A stretch of DNA of 64,000 nt from Stenotrophomonas rhizophila (GCF_003651185.1 NZ_RCDC01000004.1:1598659-1662658); one strand, 5' to 3'. Shown: positions 37,691-47,606, numbered from the stretch's first letter. The notes: generated by a model from the letters alone, not told the origin. Numbers and translations: made by a program.

Positions 37691-38584
37691 TCAACCCTTT
37701 GTATTTGCAGGTTTTTTCAAGGACGCGACATGATCGATGATGCGCCCGGCAAGATCGGCCTGGCAGATCGCCTCGATGCCTTCCAGCCCGGGGGTGGAGT
37801 TGACCTCCAGCACCAGCGGGCCGCGGCTGGAGCGGATCAGGTCGACGCCGGCTACGCCCAGGCCCAGCGCCTTGGCCGAGCGCACCGCCACCAGCTGCTC
37901 GGCCCGGCTGGCCTTGGCGGCCCGGGCGCTGCCCCCGGCATGCAGATTGGAGCGGAAATCCCCCTCCGGCGCCTGCCGTTGCATCGCCCCGACCACCTGA
38001 TCGCCGACCACCAGGCAGCGCAGGTCGGCGCCCTGCGCCTCGCCGATGAACTCCTGCATCAGGAAGTTGGCATAGAGCCCGCGCAGTGCCTCCACGATGC
38101 CGCGCGAGGCGCTGGCCTTTTCGGTGAGGATCACGCCGCGGCCCTGGGTGCCCTCGTTGAGCTTCACCACATGCGGCGGCGGGCCCAGCATCGAGAGCAG
38201 ATCGACGGTGTCATCGGGGTTGTCGCCGAACACCGTGACCGGCATGTCGATGCCCTTGGAAGCCAGGATCTGGTGGGCGCGCAGCTTGTCGCGGGCACGC
38301 AGGATGGCGTCTGAGGGGTTGGGCGTGCGCGCGCCCATCATCTCGAACTGACGCAGCACGGCCGTCCCGTAGCGGGTGACCGAGGCACCGATGCGCGGGA
38401 TCACCGCGTCCACCCCGGTGATCGGCCGCCCCTTGTAATGCATGGTGAAGCCATCCGCGGCGATGCGCATGTAACAGCGCAACGGATCGAGGATGCGCAC
38501 GGTATGGCCCCGCGCACGCGCGGCCTCCACCAGGCGACGCGTGGAGTACAGCTTGCTGTTGCGGGACAGGATGGCGAGTTTCAT
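37691..38584 (-). CDS. rimK: ATP-grasp glutamate ligase RimK
   Basis: A 297-residue ATP-grasp enzyme that adds glutamate residues to ribosomal protein S6 and can make poly-glutamate. It starts [21 protein letters not shown], as expected for RimK. The ATP-grasp core has [33 protein letters not shown] and [15 protein letters not shown] with the metal-binding Glu and Asn. I chose the ATG at 38584 from the conserved N-terminus; the frame upstream is not coding. It is divergent from the exported hypothetical at 38727. Confidence 0.93.
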   Translation of the reverse strand: MKLAILSRNSKLYSTRRLVEAARARGHTVRILDPLRCYMRIAADGFTMHYKGRPITGVDAVIPRIGASVTRYGTAVLRQFEMMGARTPNPSDAILRARDKLRAHQILASKGIDMPVTVFGDNPDDTVDLLSMLGPPPHVVKLNEGTQGRGVILTEKASASRGIVEALRGLYANFLMQEFIGEAQGADLRCLVVGDQVVGAMQRQAPEGDFRSNLHAGGSARAAKASRAEQLVAVRSAKALGLGVAGVDLIRSSRGPLVLEVNSTPGLEGIEAICQADLAGRIIDHVASLKKPANTKG

Positions 38585-38726
38585 CGCGGCGCAGGGGGCA
38601 GGAAAGCGCGAAGCATAGCGTGCGGTGCGTAGGCCGCGATGATGGGCCACCCTGGCGATGCTGCGGCCCGCATCCAGCGGTTGTTCCACAATAATGGGCG
38701 CCCACACAGATGCCCCGGCAACACGG

Positions 38727-39473
38727 ATGACCACGCCTCCCACCCGTCATTGTTTCGCGGCCCTGCTCGGGGTTCTGCTCTCAGCGGGCACGCATGCCGC
38801 GCCTGCCCATTTCACGGGCTACAGCGACTTCTACAGGTCGTTGGGCGATCCCCTGTTCGAGGGAAAGGGAACCGCACTCGACAAGCCCTGCACGGACGCA
38901 CCGCGCGAGTGTCTGTGGACCACCTCGATGACGCAGGCCCTGCGGCGCTACGATGCAACCGATTGGATCGTTCCGGGCACCTTGCAGATGAACCCGGCCG
39001 ATGGCGCACCCGACATTGCCTTCGATGGCCAGGCGCTGATGGTCGGTACGCGGCGGTGGCCATTACGCAGCGCTGTCCGTCTTGCACCACCGAACTGGCC
39101 CAGCGGCACCCCCATCGACCCGGAGAATCTGGCCAACGTCACCGCCTGGCAGCACGGCACGTCGGTGTGCCTGGACATGCAGTATGTGAGCAGTGGTAAA
39201 GGCGGTCGCTACACGCTGGTGGTGCTGTTGCAGGGTGAGCACCTGTACACCCTGCCCCCGCTGTTTGGCAGTTGCGTCGCCCTACAGAAGGCGGCGGGCA
39301 ATGGATTCAGTTATCCGAGCAATACCTATCTGGGCCCGGGCATGGAAACCGACCCAAGTGGCCTGCAGGTGGACTATCTGCTATCGGATGGCAAGACACG
39401 CGTTGCGCGTTATCTGCTGCGCTTTCCTGATCGGGGCGACCCTTTCACCTTCGAGGCATCGCGCGTGCGATGA
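38727..39473 (+). CDS. Exported hypothetical protein
   Basis: About 248 residues with a signal peptide (hydrophobic [16 protein letters not shown], cut before AP). The mature part has four cysteines ([13 protein letters not shown] and GSCVAL) that could pair, and several aromatic-rich strands ([23 protein letters not shown]). I do not recognise the family. The start at 38727 gives the signal peptide; the upstream frame to 38658 is less likely. It is a single gene ahead of an opposite-strand tRNA. Confidence 0.6.
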   Translation: MTTPPTRHCFAALLGVLLSAGTHAAPAHFTGYSDFYRSLGDPLFEGKGTALDKPCTDAPRECLWTTSMTQALRRYDATDWIVPGTLQMNPADGAPDIAFDGQALMVGTRRWPLRSAVRLAPPNWPSGTPIDPENLANVTAWQHGTSVCLDMQYVSSGKGGRYTLVVLLQGEHLYTLPPLFGSCVALQKAAGNGFSYPSNTYLGPGMETDPSGLQVDYLLSDGKTRVARYLLRFPDRGDPFTFEASRVR

Positions 39474-39497
39474 CGCTTGGCGTGGGAAGGTGACGCG

Positions 39498-39571
39498 TGG
39501 AGCGGGTGAAGGGAATCGAACCCTCGTCAGTAGCTTGGGAAGCTACAGCTCTACCATTGAGCTACACCCGC
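39498..39571 (-). tRNA. tRNA-Gly (anticodon CCC)
   Basis: A 74-base gene including the encoded CCA. The acceptor arms GCGGGTG and CACCCGC pair perfectly, the D-arm is AGCTCAATGGTAGAGCT, and the T-arm contains GGTTCGATTCC. The anticodon stem GTAGC/GCTAC encloses TTCCCAA, which puts CCC at positions 34-36, so it reads GGG glycine codons. No integrase or direct repeat marks it as an attachment site. Confidence 0.95.
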
Positions 39572-39611
39572 AAGGCGCGGCGTAAGTCTATTCGGGCGGG
39601 GCCCTCGAACG

Positions 39612-39640
39612 CAACGGGCGGCACTGGGCCGCCCGTTGTT
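39612..39640. terminator. Hairpin, possible terminator
   Basis: An 11-base stem CAACGGGCGGC / GCCGCCCGTTG with a five-base loop and a short TTT on the plus strand. It lies between the tRNA gene and the end of the esterase gene (both minus strand). The lack of a long T run makes the direction uncertain. Confidence 0.4.
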
Positions 39641-39696
39641 TCACGCTCTTCTGCCGCCGTGCACGGCGCCCGCGGGCGGGCGCTGCGCAAGTGGGA

Positions 39697-41526
39697 TCAG
39701 AAGCTGCCGCCGAAGCTGGCGAACAGCGACACGTCACGTGCACGCTTCTGCATCGTGGTGGTGCTCATGCCGATGTTGCTGCTCAGGCCCCACAGGTTCA
39801 GGCGCGCACCCAGCACGGCGGTGGCGTAGTTCTTGTCGAACGCCAGGCCCGGCACCTTGTACATGCCCACGTCCGGCATGGTCTGCAGCCAGGCGCTGGC
39901 CTGCTTGCTGTCCTCGAACTCGTGGTCATAGGTGACCTGCACGTAAGGCTTGACGTTGCCGCCATCGAAGCGGGCCTGCCAGCCGACGCGGCCGACGGTC
40001 GAATCCGTATCCTGGTCGCCATAGCCCAGCGCCGAGGCGCTCAGGTTGGACTCGGTGTAGCCGTCCAGCTTGACCTTCTGCCAGATCACGGCGGCGACCG
40101 GACCGTGGCGGAAGCCGCCTTCGGTGCCGAACTCGTAGCCGGCGTTCAACGCGGCGGTCAGGTTGCTGCCTTCCGGCGAGCCCTTGTGGATGCGCGTTGC
40201 CGGGCCGAGCTGCAGCTTGCGGGTCACGTCGTAATCCAGCCAGCTGTAGCTCAGCTGGCCATTGACCCAGGCGCGCTCGCCATACCAGCCGGCGAACAGG
40301 CCCAGCGTGGTATCGGACTGGGTGAAGTCGCCCTTGTTGTTGCCGAAATCGGCGTCCATGCGGCCATAGCCGGCGAAGCCGCCGACCACCATGCCGTCAC
40401 GCGCCCAATCCACACCGAACAGGCCGGCCGGGGCCATGCCGTCATACAGATCGGCGTGGGCGTAGCGCTGCATGTCGCCGCGCAGGTTGCCCCACCAGCT
40501 CAGGCCGTCGGCCGGACGGCCATCCACGTGCCAGCTGACCTGGTCAGCGCGCGAGCGGCCGATGGTCTGTGCCGAGTGGGTCAGGATCTGCTGGTTGCGC
40601 GGGGCTTCCAGGATCGACAGGGTGTACTCGCCCAGCATCTGGTGCGTGGCGGTGGTCGGGTGCACGCCATCGGCGAACACGTAGCTGTTGGCCGCGTTCG
40701 GGGTGACATAACTGGTCGGGTTGCAGGTCAGCGACGAGGCCGTGGTGCAGGCCGGGCTGGTCACGTTGACGAAGCCGTACTGGCCCGGGTTGGCGACGAT
40801 TTCCTGCAGGATGTGGAAGGTATCCACCGGAATCACCTGCAGGCCCGCGGCCTTCAGGCCACCGAACAGGGCATCGTTGTAGGCCTTGGCCAGCGCGGTA
40901 CCGGCGGCCATGCCGGCCGGGCCACCGGCGCGGGCGCCCGGGGTCAGGCCGACGTCCGGAATGGTCGGGACCACGATGTATTCGGCGCCAGCCGCCTTCA
41001 GCGTGCCGACGATGCCGACCTGGTCGGTGACGGCATTGGTCAGCGTGGAGACCAGCGGCGCACCGGCCTGGATCGCGAACAGGTCATTGGCACCGCCCCA
41101 CACGGTGTACAGCGCGTTCGGGTCGGCCTTGCCCCCGTTGGCCGCCAGGTACTGCGCGGTCTGGGTCTTGAGCGAGTACACCGGCACGGCCGGGGTACCC
41201 GGGGCGAGCACCTGGCTGGTGTCCACACCGACACGAGCGCCGCCGATGGCGTAATTGTCACCGTTCTGGCCGTTGCCGTGGGCAGCGCCGTTGGTGCCGT
41301 AATAGCTGGCCACATGCTGTGCCCAGGTCCAGCCCGGGTTGGTGGTGAACTGGCCCGTCACCGGCTGCACCGCGGCCGGCAGCAGCGGGCGGAAGTAGCC
41401 CGCATCGGTCAGGCTGTCGCCGATGAAGACGGTCTTGGTGTACGGCGACTGCGCCATGGCCGGCATCGCGGCCAGGGCGATGGCCACGGCCATGAGGGAA
41501 CGGATCGGGCGTTTGCTGAGCAACAT
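39697..41526 (-). CDS. GDSL esterase autotransporter (EstA/ApeE type)
   Basis: About 609 residues. It has a signal peptide (LMAVAIALAAMPAMA), then a GDSL hydrolase passenger with block I FIGDSLTDAGYF and the Asp-His pair in DGVHPTTATHQML. From about residue 345 a C-terminal beta-barrel runs to the final Phe (FASFGGSF). This is the layout of outer-membrane esterases such as EstA, which hydrolyse lipids at the cell surface and affect rhamnolipid production and motility in Pseudomonas. AAAGGAA precedes the ATG at 41526. It is divergent from thiS. Confidence 0.9.
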   Translation of the reverse strand: MLLSKRPIRSLMAVAIALAAMPAMAQSPYTKTVFIGDSLTDAGYFRPLLPAAVQPVTGQFTTNPGWTWAQHVASYYGTNGAAHGNGQNGDNYAIGGARVGVDTSQVLAPGTPAVPVYSLKTQTAQYLAANGGKADPNALYTVWGGANDLFAIQAGAPLVSTLTNAVTDQVGIVGTLKAAGAEYIVVPTIPDVGLTPGARAGGPAGMAAGTALAKAYNDALFGGLKAAGLQVIPVDTFHILQEIVANPGQYGFVNVTSPACTTASSLTCNPTSYVTPNAANSYVFADGVHPTTATHQMLGEYTLSILEAPRNQQILTHSAQTIGRSRADQVSWHVDGRPADGLSWWGNLRGDMQRYAHADLYDGMAPAGLFGVDWARDGMVVGGFAGYGRMDADFGNNKGDFTQSDTTLGLFAGWYGERAWVNGQLSYSWLDYDVTRKLQLGPATRIHKGSPEGSNLTAALNAGYEFGTEGGFRHGPVAAVIWQKVKLDGYTESNLSASALGYGDQDTDSTVGRVGWQARFDGGNVKPYVQVTYDHEFEDSKQASAWLQTMPDVGMYKVPGLAFDKNYATAVLGARLNLWGLSSNIGMSTTTMQKRARDVSLFASFGGSF

Positions 41527-41731
41527 GAGAATTCCTTTAGGGTGGGGAAGACGGCGGACGTACGCCGGCGCACGGTGCCATGTTTCCACTGCACCTCGCC
41601 GGCATCACGCTGCGCTGCGGCATGACGCCCGGCAGCCCGCCGCCCGGCCATCATTGGCCTGACGCTCGCGGCACCTCTGCCGCGGGGCGCACAGGGTACG
41701 CACTGTGGAGTGATTGCGGGACAATACCGTC

Positions 41732-41932
41732 ATGAACATCCAGCTCAACGGCGAGAACCGCCAGCTTCCGCACACCGCCACCGTCCACGACCTGCTGCGC
41801 AGCGAGGACCTGCTCGAGCGCCGCGTGGCGGTCGAGGTCAATGGCGAGATCGTCACCCGCAGCCAGCACGCCAGCCACCCCCTGCGCGAGGGCGACGTGG
41901 TCGAGATCGTGCATGCGCTGGGCGGCGGCTGA
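41732..41932 (+). CDS. thiS: Sulphur carrier protein ThiS
   Basis: A 66-residue ubiquitin-like protein that carries sulphur as a C-terminal thiocarboxylate for thiazole synthesis. It starts MNIQLNGENRQLP, contains VNGEIVTRSQH and ends ALGGG with the needed Gly-Gly. An ATG six codons upstream (41714) is less likely. It is followed after 38 bases by thiG, its partner enzyme. Confidence 0.93.
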   Translation: MNIQLNGENRQLPHTATVHDLLRSEDLLERRVAVEVNGEIVTRSQHASHPLREGDVVEIVHALGGG

Positions 41933-41970
41933 GGCAGCATCGTGACGCGCGATAGGCGATAATTCCGGCC

Positions 41971-42765
41971 ATGAATGCACCTGCCCCCACTGATTCGCTG
42001 GTGATCGCCGGCAAGACCTATGCTTCCCGCCTGCTCACCGGCACCGGCAAGTTCAAGGATCTGGAAGAAACCCGCCTGGCCACCGAGGCCGCAGGCGCCC
42101 GGATCGTCACCGTCGCGATCCGCCGCACCAACATCGGGCAGAACCCGGGCGAGCCGAACCTGCTCGATGTGCTGCCGCCGGACCGTTACACCATCCTGCC
42201 CAACACCGCCGGCTGCTACACCGCCGAAGACGCCGTGCGCACCTGCCGGCTGGCCCGCGAACTGCTGGACGGCCACAACCTGACCAAGCTGGAAGTGCTG
42301 GGCGACCAGAAAAGCCTGTACCCGGATGTGGTGCAGACCCTCAAGGCGGCCGAGCAACTGGTCAAGGACGGCTTCGAGGTGATGGTCTATACCTCCGATG
42401 ACCCGATCCTGGCCAAGCGCCTGGAAGAGATCGGCTGCGCGGCGGTGATGCCGCTGGCCGCGCCGATCGGCTCGGGCCTGGGCATCCAGAACAAGTACAA
42501 CCTGCTGCAGATCATCGAAGACGCCAAGGTGCCGATCATCGTCGATGCCGGCGTGGGCACCGCCTCCGATGCGGCCATCGCGATGGAACTGGGCTGCGAC
42601 GGCGTGCTGATGAACACCGCCATCGCCGGCGCGCGCAACCCGATCCTGATGGCCAGCGCGATGCGCAAGGCCGTGGAAGCCGGCCGCGAGGCTTTCCTGG
42701 CCGGGCGCATTCCGCGCAAGCGCTACGCCAGTGCGTCCTCACCGATCGACGGGTTGATCGGCTGA
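41971..42765 (+). CDS. thiG: Thiazole synthase ThiG
   Basis: A 264-residue TIM-barrel enzyme that builds the thiazole phosphate ring of vitamin B1 from deoxyxylulose phosphate, dehydroglycine and ThiS thiocarboxylate. Typical segments are [42 protein letters not shown] and [32 protein letters not shown]. It sits between thiS and trmB; its stop overlaps the trmB start by one base (TGATG). Confidence 0.95.
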   Translation: MNAPAPTDSLVIAGKTYASRLLTGTGKFKDLEETRLATEAAGARIVTVAIRRTNIGQNPGEPNLLDVLPPDRYTILPNTAGCYTAEDAVRTCRLARELLDGHNLTKLEVLGDQKSLYPDVVQTLKAAEQLVKDGFEVMVYTSDDPILAKRLEEIGCAAVMPLAAPIGSGLGIQNKYNLLQIIEDAKVPIIVDAGVGTASDAAIAMELGCDGVLMNTAIAGARNPILMASAMRKAVEAGREAFLAGRIPRKRYASASSPIDGLIG

Positions 42766-43499
42766 TGACCAATCCTTTCGACAGCGTCGGTGCCAAGGCA
42801 CCGCCCAAGCCCTTCACCATCACCGAAGGCCGCCGCGAGGTCCGCAGTTTCGTGCTGCGCCAGGGCCGCTTCACTCCCGCCCAGCAGCGTGCGTTCGATG
42901 ACCGCTGGCCGCGCTTCGGGCTGGACTTCACCGGTGAGCCGCGCGATCTGGATGCCACCTTCGGGCGCGATGCGCGCAAGGTGCTGGAAATCGGCTTCGG
43001 CAATGGCGCCGCGCTGCGCTTCGCCGCGCAGCAGGACCCGAGCCGCGATTACATCGGCCTGGAAGTGCACGCCCCCGGCGTGGGCCGCCTGCTCAATGCC
43101 CTGGCCGACGACAACGCCGACCACGTGCGCCTGTACCACCACGATGCCGTGGAGGTGTTGGAAAAGGAAATCGCCGATGGCGCGCTGGATGAAGTGCGCA
43201 TCTACTTCCCGGACCCGTGGCACAAGAAGCGCCACAACAAGCGTCGCCTGATCCAGCCCGGCTTTGCCGACCTGCTGGTGCGCAAGCTGCGCGTGGGTGG
43301 CCGCCTTCACTGCGCCACGGACTGGGAAGACTATGCCGAGCAGATGTGGGACGTGCTCGATGCCACCGCCGGGCTGAGCAACCGCGCCGGCCCGCGTGGG
43401 CAGGTCGAGCGGCCGGAATGGCGCCCGCAGACCCACTTCGAAACCCGTGGCCAGAAGCTCGGCCATGGCGTGTGGGACCTGTTGTACGACCGCACCTGA
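42765..43499 (+). CDS. trmB: tRNA (guanine-N7-)-methyltransferase
   Basis: A 244-residue class I methyltransferase forming m7G46 in tRNA. The SAM site is [16 protein letters not shown] near residue 72 and the family motif [24 protein letters not shown] lies near residue 145. One-base overlap with thiG indicates coupling. The pairing of thiS-thiG with trmB is common in Xanthomonadaceae and has no obvious pathway logic. Confidence 0.95.
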   Translation: MTNPFDSVGAKAPPKPFTITEGRREVRSFVLRQGRFTPAQQRAFDDRWPRFGLDFTGEPRDLDATFGRDARKVLEIGFGNGAALRFAAQQDPSRDYIGLEVHAPGVGRLLNALADDNADHVRLYHHDAVEVLEKEIADGALDEVRIYFPDPWHKKRHNKRRLIQPGFADLLVRKLRVGGRLHCATDWEDYAEQMWDVLDATAGLSNRAGPRGQVERPEWRPQTHFETRGQKLGHGVWDLLYDRT

Positions 43500-43523
43500 T
43501 CCGACAAGGAACCGCGCCACCCC

Positions 43524-45371
43524 ATGGATACCGCGCTGACGCTGACTACCGACATGAAGCTCGTTCTGGGGCTGGTCGGCTTCACGATGGCGATGTTTCT
43601 GTTCGAGCGCATCCGCGCCGACGTGGTGGCACTGGTGGTACTGGTGGTGCTCGGCGTCACTGGCCTGATCGCTCCGGAAGAAATCTTCGGTGGCTTCTCC
43701 GGTAACGCGGTGATGAGCATCATCGCCACCACCATCCTCGGCGCGGGCCTGGACCGCACCGGGGCGCTGAACCGGTTGGCGGCCTGGCTGCTGCGGCGCG
43801 GGCATGGCGTGGAAACACGCCTGCTGATGATGACCACCGCGATCGCCGGCTTGAACTCTTCGTTCATGCAGAACCCCTCGGTGATGGCGTTGTACCTGCC
43901 GGTCGCCTCGCGGCTGGCCGCGCGCACCGGGCTGACCCTGCAGCGCCTGCTGCTGCCGATCGCCGCGGCCATCGTGATGGGCGGTGCGCTGACCATGGTC
44001 GGCAACTCGCCACTGATCCTGCTCAACGATCTGCTGGCCTCGGCCAACAACAACCTGCCCTCGGGCCTGGCCACGATCGAGCCGCTGCGGATGTTCGCGC
44101 CGCTGCCGATCGGCGTGGCGCTGCTGATCGCCTCGCTGCTGTATTTCCGCTACTTCGGTGATCGCAAGCTGGTGGAGGAAGAGACGCTGGCCAACGACGG
44201 CGTCACCCCGTCGCGCACCGAGAGCTACTTCGCCAAGACCTACGGCATCGAAGGCGATGTGTTCGAACTGGTGGTCACCGCCGAGAGCCCGCTGGTCGGC
44301 ATGACCCTGGGCGAGGCCGAGAACGTGCACGATGCGCCGCTGCTGCTGGCGCTCAAGACCGGTAACGACACCCGCCTGGCGCCGCCAGCGGAGATGCGGA
44401 TCTGGGTCGGCAGCGTGCTGGGCGTGATGGGCGCGCGCCAGCAGGTCAGCGATTTCGCGCAGAACCAGTTCCTGCGGATGTCCTCGCGGCTGAAGCACCT
44501 GGGTGATCTGTTCAACCCGAGCCGCGCCGGCATTTCCGAAGCGGTGGTGCCGCCCACGTCCGACGTGATCGGCAAGAGCGCCTCGGACCTGCGCCTGCGC
44601 AAGCAGCGCGGCATCAGCCTGCTGGCGATCAACCGCGACAAGCAGGTGATCCGCGAGGACGTGCGCAACGTGGCGCTGCGCGCCGGCGACATGCTGGTCT
44701 TCCACAGCATCTGGACCGACCTGGCGCAGGCGGCCAAGAGCCGCGACTTCGTGGTGGTCACCGATTACCCCAAGGGTGAGCAGCGGCCGCACAAATTCAA
44801 GATCGCGATGAGCATCTTCGCCATCACCATCCTGATCGCGCTGACCTCCAAGCTGCCGGTGGCGCTGACCCTGATGACCGGCGTGGCCGGCATGCTGCTG
44901 ACCGGCGTGCTGCGCATGGACGAGGCCTACGCCTCGATCAACTGGAAAACCGTATTCATGATGGCCGGGCTGATTCCGCTCGGCTGGGCGATGGACAGCA
45001 GCGGCGCGGCGGCGTGGATCGCCGGGCACACGATCGACCGCCTGCCGACCGGCATCCCGGTGTGGGTGCTGGAAATCGCGCTGGCACTGTTGACCACGAT
45101 GTTCTCGCTGGTGATCAGCCACGTGGGGGCAACCATCGTGATGGTGCCCATCGCGGTGAACCTGGCGCTGGCCGCCGGTGGCAGCCCGACCGCGTTTGCG
45201 CTGATCGTGGCGTTGTCGGCCTCGAACAATCTGATGACGGCCTCCAACCCGGTGATTTCGATGATCACCGGCCCGGCCAACTACACCCCGCGCGAGCTGT
45301 GGCGCGTCGGTGCCCCGCTGTCGTTGATCTATACGGCGGTGGTGGTGCTGATGATCAACCTGATGTTCTAG
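43524..45371 (+). CDS. SLC13-family permease with TrkA_C domains
   Basis: A 615-residue carrier with hydrophobic helices at both ends (residues 10-210 and 420-610) and a soluble central part. The latter has two TrkA_C-like domains (FELVVTAESPLVGMTLGE and SASDLRLRKQRGISLLAINRD). This layout belongs to the DASS/SLC13 group of sodium-coupled anion carriers, which includes sulphate, dicarboxylate and citrate transporters. The NPSVMALYLPVA and LIVALSASNNLMTASNPVISMI segments resemble the paired substrate-site SNT loops. The substrate is not known. AAGGAA lies 11 bases before the ATG. Confidence 0.85.
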   Translation: MDTALTLTTDMKLVLGLVGFTMAMFLFERIRADVVALVVLVVLGVTGLIAPEEIFGGFSGNAVMSIIATTILGAGLDRTGALNRLAAWLLRRGHGVETRLLMMTTAIAGLNSSFMQNPSVMALYLPVASRLAARTGLTLQRLLLPIAAAIVMGGALTMVGNSPLILLNDLLASANNNLPSGLATIEPLRMFAPLPIGVALLIASLLYFRYFGDRKLVEEETLANDGVTPSRTESYFAKTYGIEGDVFELVVTAESPLVGMTLGEAENVHDAPLLLALKTGNDTRLAPPAEMRIWVGSVLGVMGARQQVSDFAQNQFLRMSSRLKHLGDLFNPSRAGISEAVVPPTSDVIGKSASDLRLRKQRGISLLAINRDKQVIREDVRNVALRAGDMLVFHSIWTDLAQAAKSRDFVVVTDYPKGEQRPHKFKIAMSIFAITILIALTSKLPVALTLMTGVAGMLLTGVLRMDEAYASINWKTVFMMAGLIPLGWAMDSSGAAAWIAGHTIDRLPTGIPVWVLEIALALLTTMFSLVISHVGATIVMVPIAVNLALAAGGSPTAFALIVALSASNNLMTASNPVISMITGPANYTPRELWRVGAPLSLIYTAVVVLMINLMF

Positions 45372-45374
45372 GGC

Positions 45375-45443
45375 GTGCCGGCCAGCGGCCGGCACTACCG
45401 GTCGGTGGGCGACATCTGAGACGTAGCGGCCAACGGTCGCTAC
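45375..45443. repeat. SMAG-like palindromes, two copies
   Basis: A GTAGTGCCGG-type copy lies at 45375-45398 on the minus strand. A perfect-ended copy GTAGCGGCC...GGTCGCTAC lies at 45423-45443. They fill the gap between the convergent SLC13 and Rieske genes and may stand in for a terminator, which is inference. Confidence 0.75.
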
Positions 45444-45474
45444 CTACCGATGGGCCCGGGCCCACCGGTCGTTG

Positions 45475-45822
45475 TCACGCCAGCCAGACCTGGCCGTCGC
45501 GCACCTGCACGGACACCGCGCGCAGGCGATCACCGCGACACGGGCCGGCCACGCAATCACCGTTGTCCAACGAGAACGAGGCGCCATGCGCTGCGCACAC
45601 CAGGTGGCCGTCCTTGCTTTTCAGGAACTGCCCCGGGGCCCAGTCCAACCGGCGGCCCGCGTGCGGGCAGATGTTCAGCCACGCGCGCACCTGGTCACCC
45701 TCGCGGTACAACACCACCGATTCGCTGTCGCCCTCAATGGTGGCATCGGTTTCGGCGAAACCCCCGTCGGCCATGGCATCCAGGGCGATGAGGGCGGTGG
45801 CGGTGGACTCTGGAACGGACAT
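45475..45822 (-). CDS. Small Rieske [2Fe-2S] protein
   Basis: A ferredoxin-like protein of about 115 residues with a Rieske cluster. The ligand motifs CPHAGRRLDWAPGQFL and CAAHGASF (CxH...CxxH, near residues 55 and 77) are intact. Such stand-alone Rieske proteins serve as electron carriers for oxygenases or in nitrite-reductase-like systems. Here no partner enzyme adjoins it. The ATG at 45822 (MSVPES) gives a soluble cytoplasmic protein; the frame can be extended to 45849. Confidence 0.85.
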   Translation of the reverse strand: MSVPESTATALIALDAMADGGFAETDATIEGDSESVVLYREGDQVRAWLNICPHAGRRLDWAPGQFLKSKDGHLVCAAHGASFSLDNGDCVAGPCRGDRLRAVSVQVRDGQVWLA

Positions 45823-45942
45823 GGCATCTACAACAGGCAGTGGAAGCACAGTGTCTCACGCACTCATGTCACTGGCTCCCGGATGAATACAAGTCATTGA
45901 TTTGAAATGAACACGCGGTACGTTTAACGACTTTTTCACTCA

Positions 45943-46275
45943 ATGACAAAAGCCAGCACGGATACTCGTCCACTGCTGACCTCAGCCAAAAAGAGTGCCA
46001 TGTACAGCCGCATCTTCCAGTTCAACCAGTTCCGTGCCCTGTTCGCGCCGCGCAAGCCGCGCCACCCGTTGGTGCGCGTCGCGGTCGGTCTGTTGGGCCT
46101 GGCGATCCTGGCCGCGCTGGTGTTCGTGGGTGTGTTCGTGGGCGCGGCGATGATCATCGCCGGTCTGGCATGGAAGCTGCTCGCCCAGCGCAAGAGTGCG
46201 CGCACCGTTCCGTCGCAGGTCGTGGACGGCGAGTACCGGGTGGTCCGCAAGCAGGCCTTGCCGATGTCGCGTTGA
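45943..46275 (+). CDS. Small membrane protein, unknown function
   Basis: A product of up to 110 residues with a single long hydrophobic stretch (VAVGLLGLAILAALVFVGVFVGAAMIIAGLAWKLL), enough for one or two membrane helices, and a basic C-terminus. I do not recognise the family. The start is uncertain: an ATG at 46000 (MYSRIFQFNQ) would remove 19 residues and has AGAG upstream. A clear terminator follows the stop. Confidence 0.6.
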   Translation: MTKASTDTRPLLTSAKKSAMYSRIFQFNQFRALFAPRKPRHPLVRVAVGLLGLAILAALVFVGVFVGAAMIIAGLAWKLLAQRKSARTVPSQVVDGEYRVVRKQALPMSR

Positions 46276-46297
46276 TCCACGCGCATTGCTCCTGATG

Positions 46298-46325
46298 ACG
46301 GCCGCGCCCTGCGCGGCCGTTTCTG
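46298..46325 (+). terminator. Rho-independent terminator
   Basis: Stem ACGGCCGCGC / GCGCGGCCGT with loop CCT and then TTCTGTTT, 23 bases after the stop of the small membrane protein gene. Confidence 0.88.
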
Positions 46326-46383
46326 TTTGTGGCGGCGGGAAAACGCTCTAGACTGCGGCGAAACCTCTCCACAGGACGCGCGC

Positions 46384-47091
46384 ATGACCGATGTAATCCC
46401 CACGCCCGAGCAGCCCCGCATTCCGGTCGCCGGCGGCGGTACCTTCCCGGTGCGTCGCATCTACTGTGTGGGCCGCAATTTCGCTGATCACGCGCGCGAA
46501 ATGGGCGCGGCCGTGCCGTCTGCCGACGATCGCGGCCGCCCGATGTTCTTCAGCAAGCCGGCCGATGCGATCGTGGTCGGCCATGACGATGTGATCCCCT
46601 ACCCGCTCGCCACCCAGGACCTGCACCACGAGGTGGAGCTGGTGGTGGCGATCGGCAAGGACGCGCCTGCCGGCGAGTTGCCGGTCGACCAGGCCGAGGC
46701 GCTGGTGTTCGGCTACGGCGTCGGCCTGGACCTGACCCGCCGCGATCTGCAGGCGCAGGCCAAAGCCAAGGGCCACCCGTGGGATCCGGCCAAGGGTTTT
46801 GACCAGTCCGCCCCCGTGAGCGAGCTGGTGCCGGCCGGTGAAGTCGGCGATCTGGCCGCCCTCAATCTGTCGCTGGAGATCAATGGCGAGGTGCGTCAGC
46901 AATCACTGCTGGACCAGATGATCTGGAACGTGCCGGAGATCCTGCACGAGCTCTCCAAGCTGTGGGCACTGCGCGCGGGCGATCTGGTCTTCATGGGCAC
47001 GCCCTCGGGCGTGGCCGCATTGAAGCCGGGCGACCGTTTCAGCGCGCGCCTGGAAAACGTGGCCGAGCGCCACGGCATCATCGCTGGATGA
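46384..47091 (+). CDS. Fumarylacetoacetate hydrolase family protein
   Basis: About 235 residues with the FAA-hydrolase fold. IYCVGRNFADHAREMG lies at the N-terminus, followed by FFSKPADAIVV, the metal-binding HHEVELVVAIG (Glu-x-Glu type) and the C-terminal DLVFMGTPSGVAALKPGD. It most resembles fumarylpyruvate or maleylpyruvate hydrolases of aromatic breakdown, but no other genes of such a pathway are near. The ATG at 46384 is taken as the start; 46327 is in frame but less likely. Confidence 0.85.
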   Translation: MTDVIPTPEQPRIPVAGGGTFPVRRIYCVGRNFADHAREMGAAVPSADDRGRPMFFSKPADAIVVGHDDVIPYPLATQDLHHEVELVVAIGKDAPAGELPVDQAEALVFGYGVGLDLTRRDLQAQAKAKGHPWDPAKGFDQSAPVSELVPAGEVGDLAALNLSLEINGEVRQQSLLDQMIWNVPEILHELSKLWALRAGDLVFMGTPSGVAALKPGDRFSARLENVAERHGIIAG

Positions 47092-47145
47092 CATCCGCTG
47101 CGTTACGCTGCTGCGTCTTTTTCCCCACTGCGACAGGAGAGCCCG

Positions 47146-47559
47146 ATGGGTGTACTGACTGAGTTCAAAGAATTCGCCATGCGTGGCAACGTCATCGATC
47201 TGGCCGTGGGTGTGGTCATCGGTGCGGCGTTCGGCAAGATCGTCACCGCACTGGTGGACAAGATCATCATGCCGCCGTTGGGCTGGATGATCGGCCGGGT
47301 GGACTTCTCCGAGCTGGCCTGGACCCTCGCCCCGGCCCGGATTGCCGCCGATGGCAAAGAGATTCCGGCGGTAGTGATCGGCTACGGCGATTTCCTCAAC
47401 ACCGTGGTGCAGTTCGTGATCGTGGCCTTTGCGATCTTCATGGTGGTCAAGTTCATCAACCGCCTGGCCCGCAAGAAGCAGGCCGAGCCGGCCGCCCCGG
47501 CAGCGCCGAGTGAAGAAGTGCTGCTGCTGCGCGAGATCCGCGACAACCTCAAGCACTGA
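47146..47559 (+). CDS. mscL: Large-conductance mechanosensitive channel
   Basis: A 137-residue channel that opens under high membrane tension in hypo-osmotic shock. It has the N-terminal helix and TM1 [27 protein letters not shown], the periplasmic loop, TM2 [21 protein letters not shown] and the C-terminal charged helix [14 protein letters not shown] follows a GGAG site (ACAGGAGAGCCC). It is a single gene with its own terminator. Confidence 0.96.
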   Translation: MGVLTEFKEFAMRGNVIDLAVGVVIGAAFGKIVTALVDKIIMPPLGWMIGRVDFSELAWTLAPARIAADGKEIPAVVIGYGDFLNTVVQFVIVAFAIFMVVKFINRLARKKQAEPAAPAAPSEEVLLLREIRDNLKH

Positions 47560-47563
47560 GGCA

Positions 47564-47606
47564 GCACCACCGGTGGTGCCGAAAGCCCCGCTCCGGCGGG
47601 GCTTTC
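47564..47606 (+). terminator. mscL terminator preceded by a perfect palindrome
   Basis: The terminator is GAAAGCCCCGC-TCCG-GCGGGGCTTTC at 47581-47606, followed by GCTTTT. Just before it, GCACCACCGGTGGTGC (47564-47579) is a perfect 16-base palindrome. Confidence 0.9.

Noticed and set aside
39498-39571. tRNA-Gly as an integration site for a mobile element
   Set aside because: No integrase, no repeated tRNA 3' end and ordinary chromosomal genes on both sides.
39691-41625. Open frame of 644 codons on the plus strand
   Set aside because: It mirrors the GDSL autotransporter gene, whose catalytic blocks and barrel are clear on the other strand.
42723-45395. Open frame of 890 codons on the minus strand
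   Set aside because: It is the antisense of trmB and the SLC13 carrier and has a His/Gln/Arg/Gly-rich composition with no domain.
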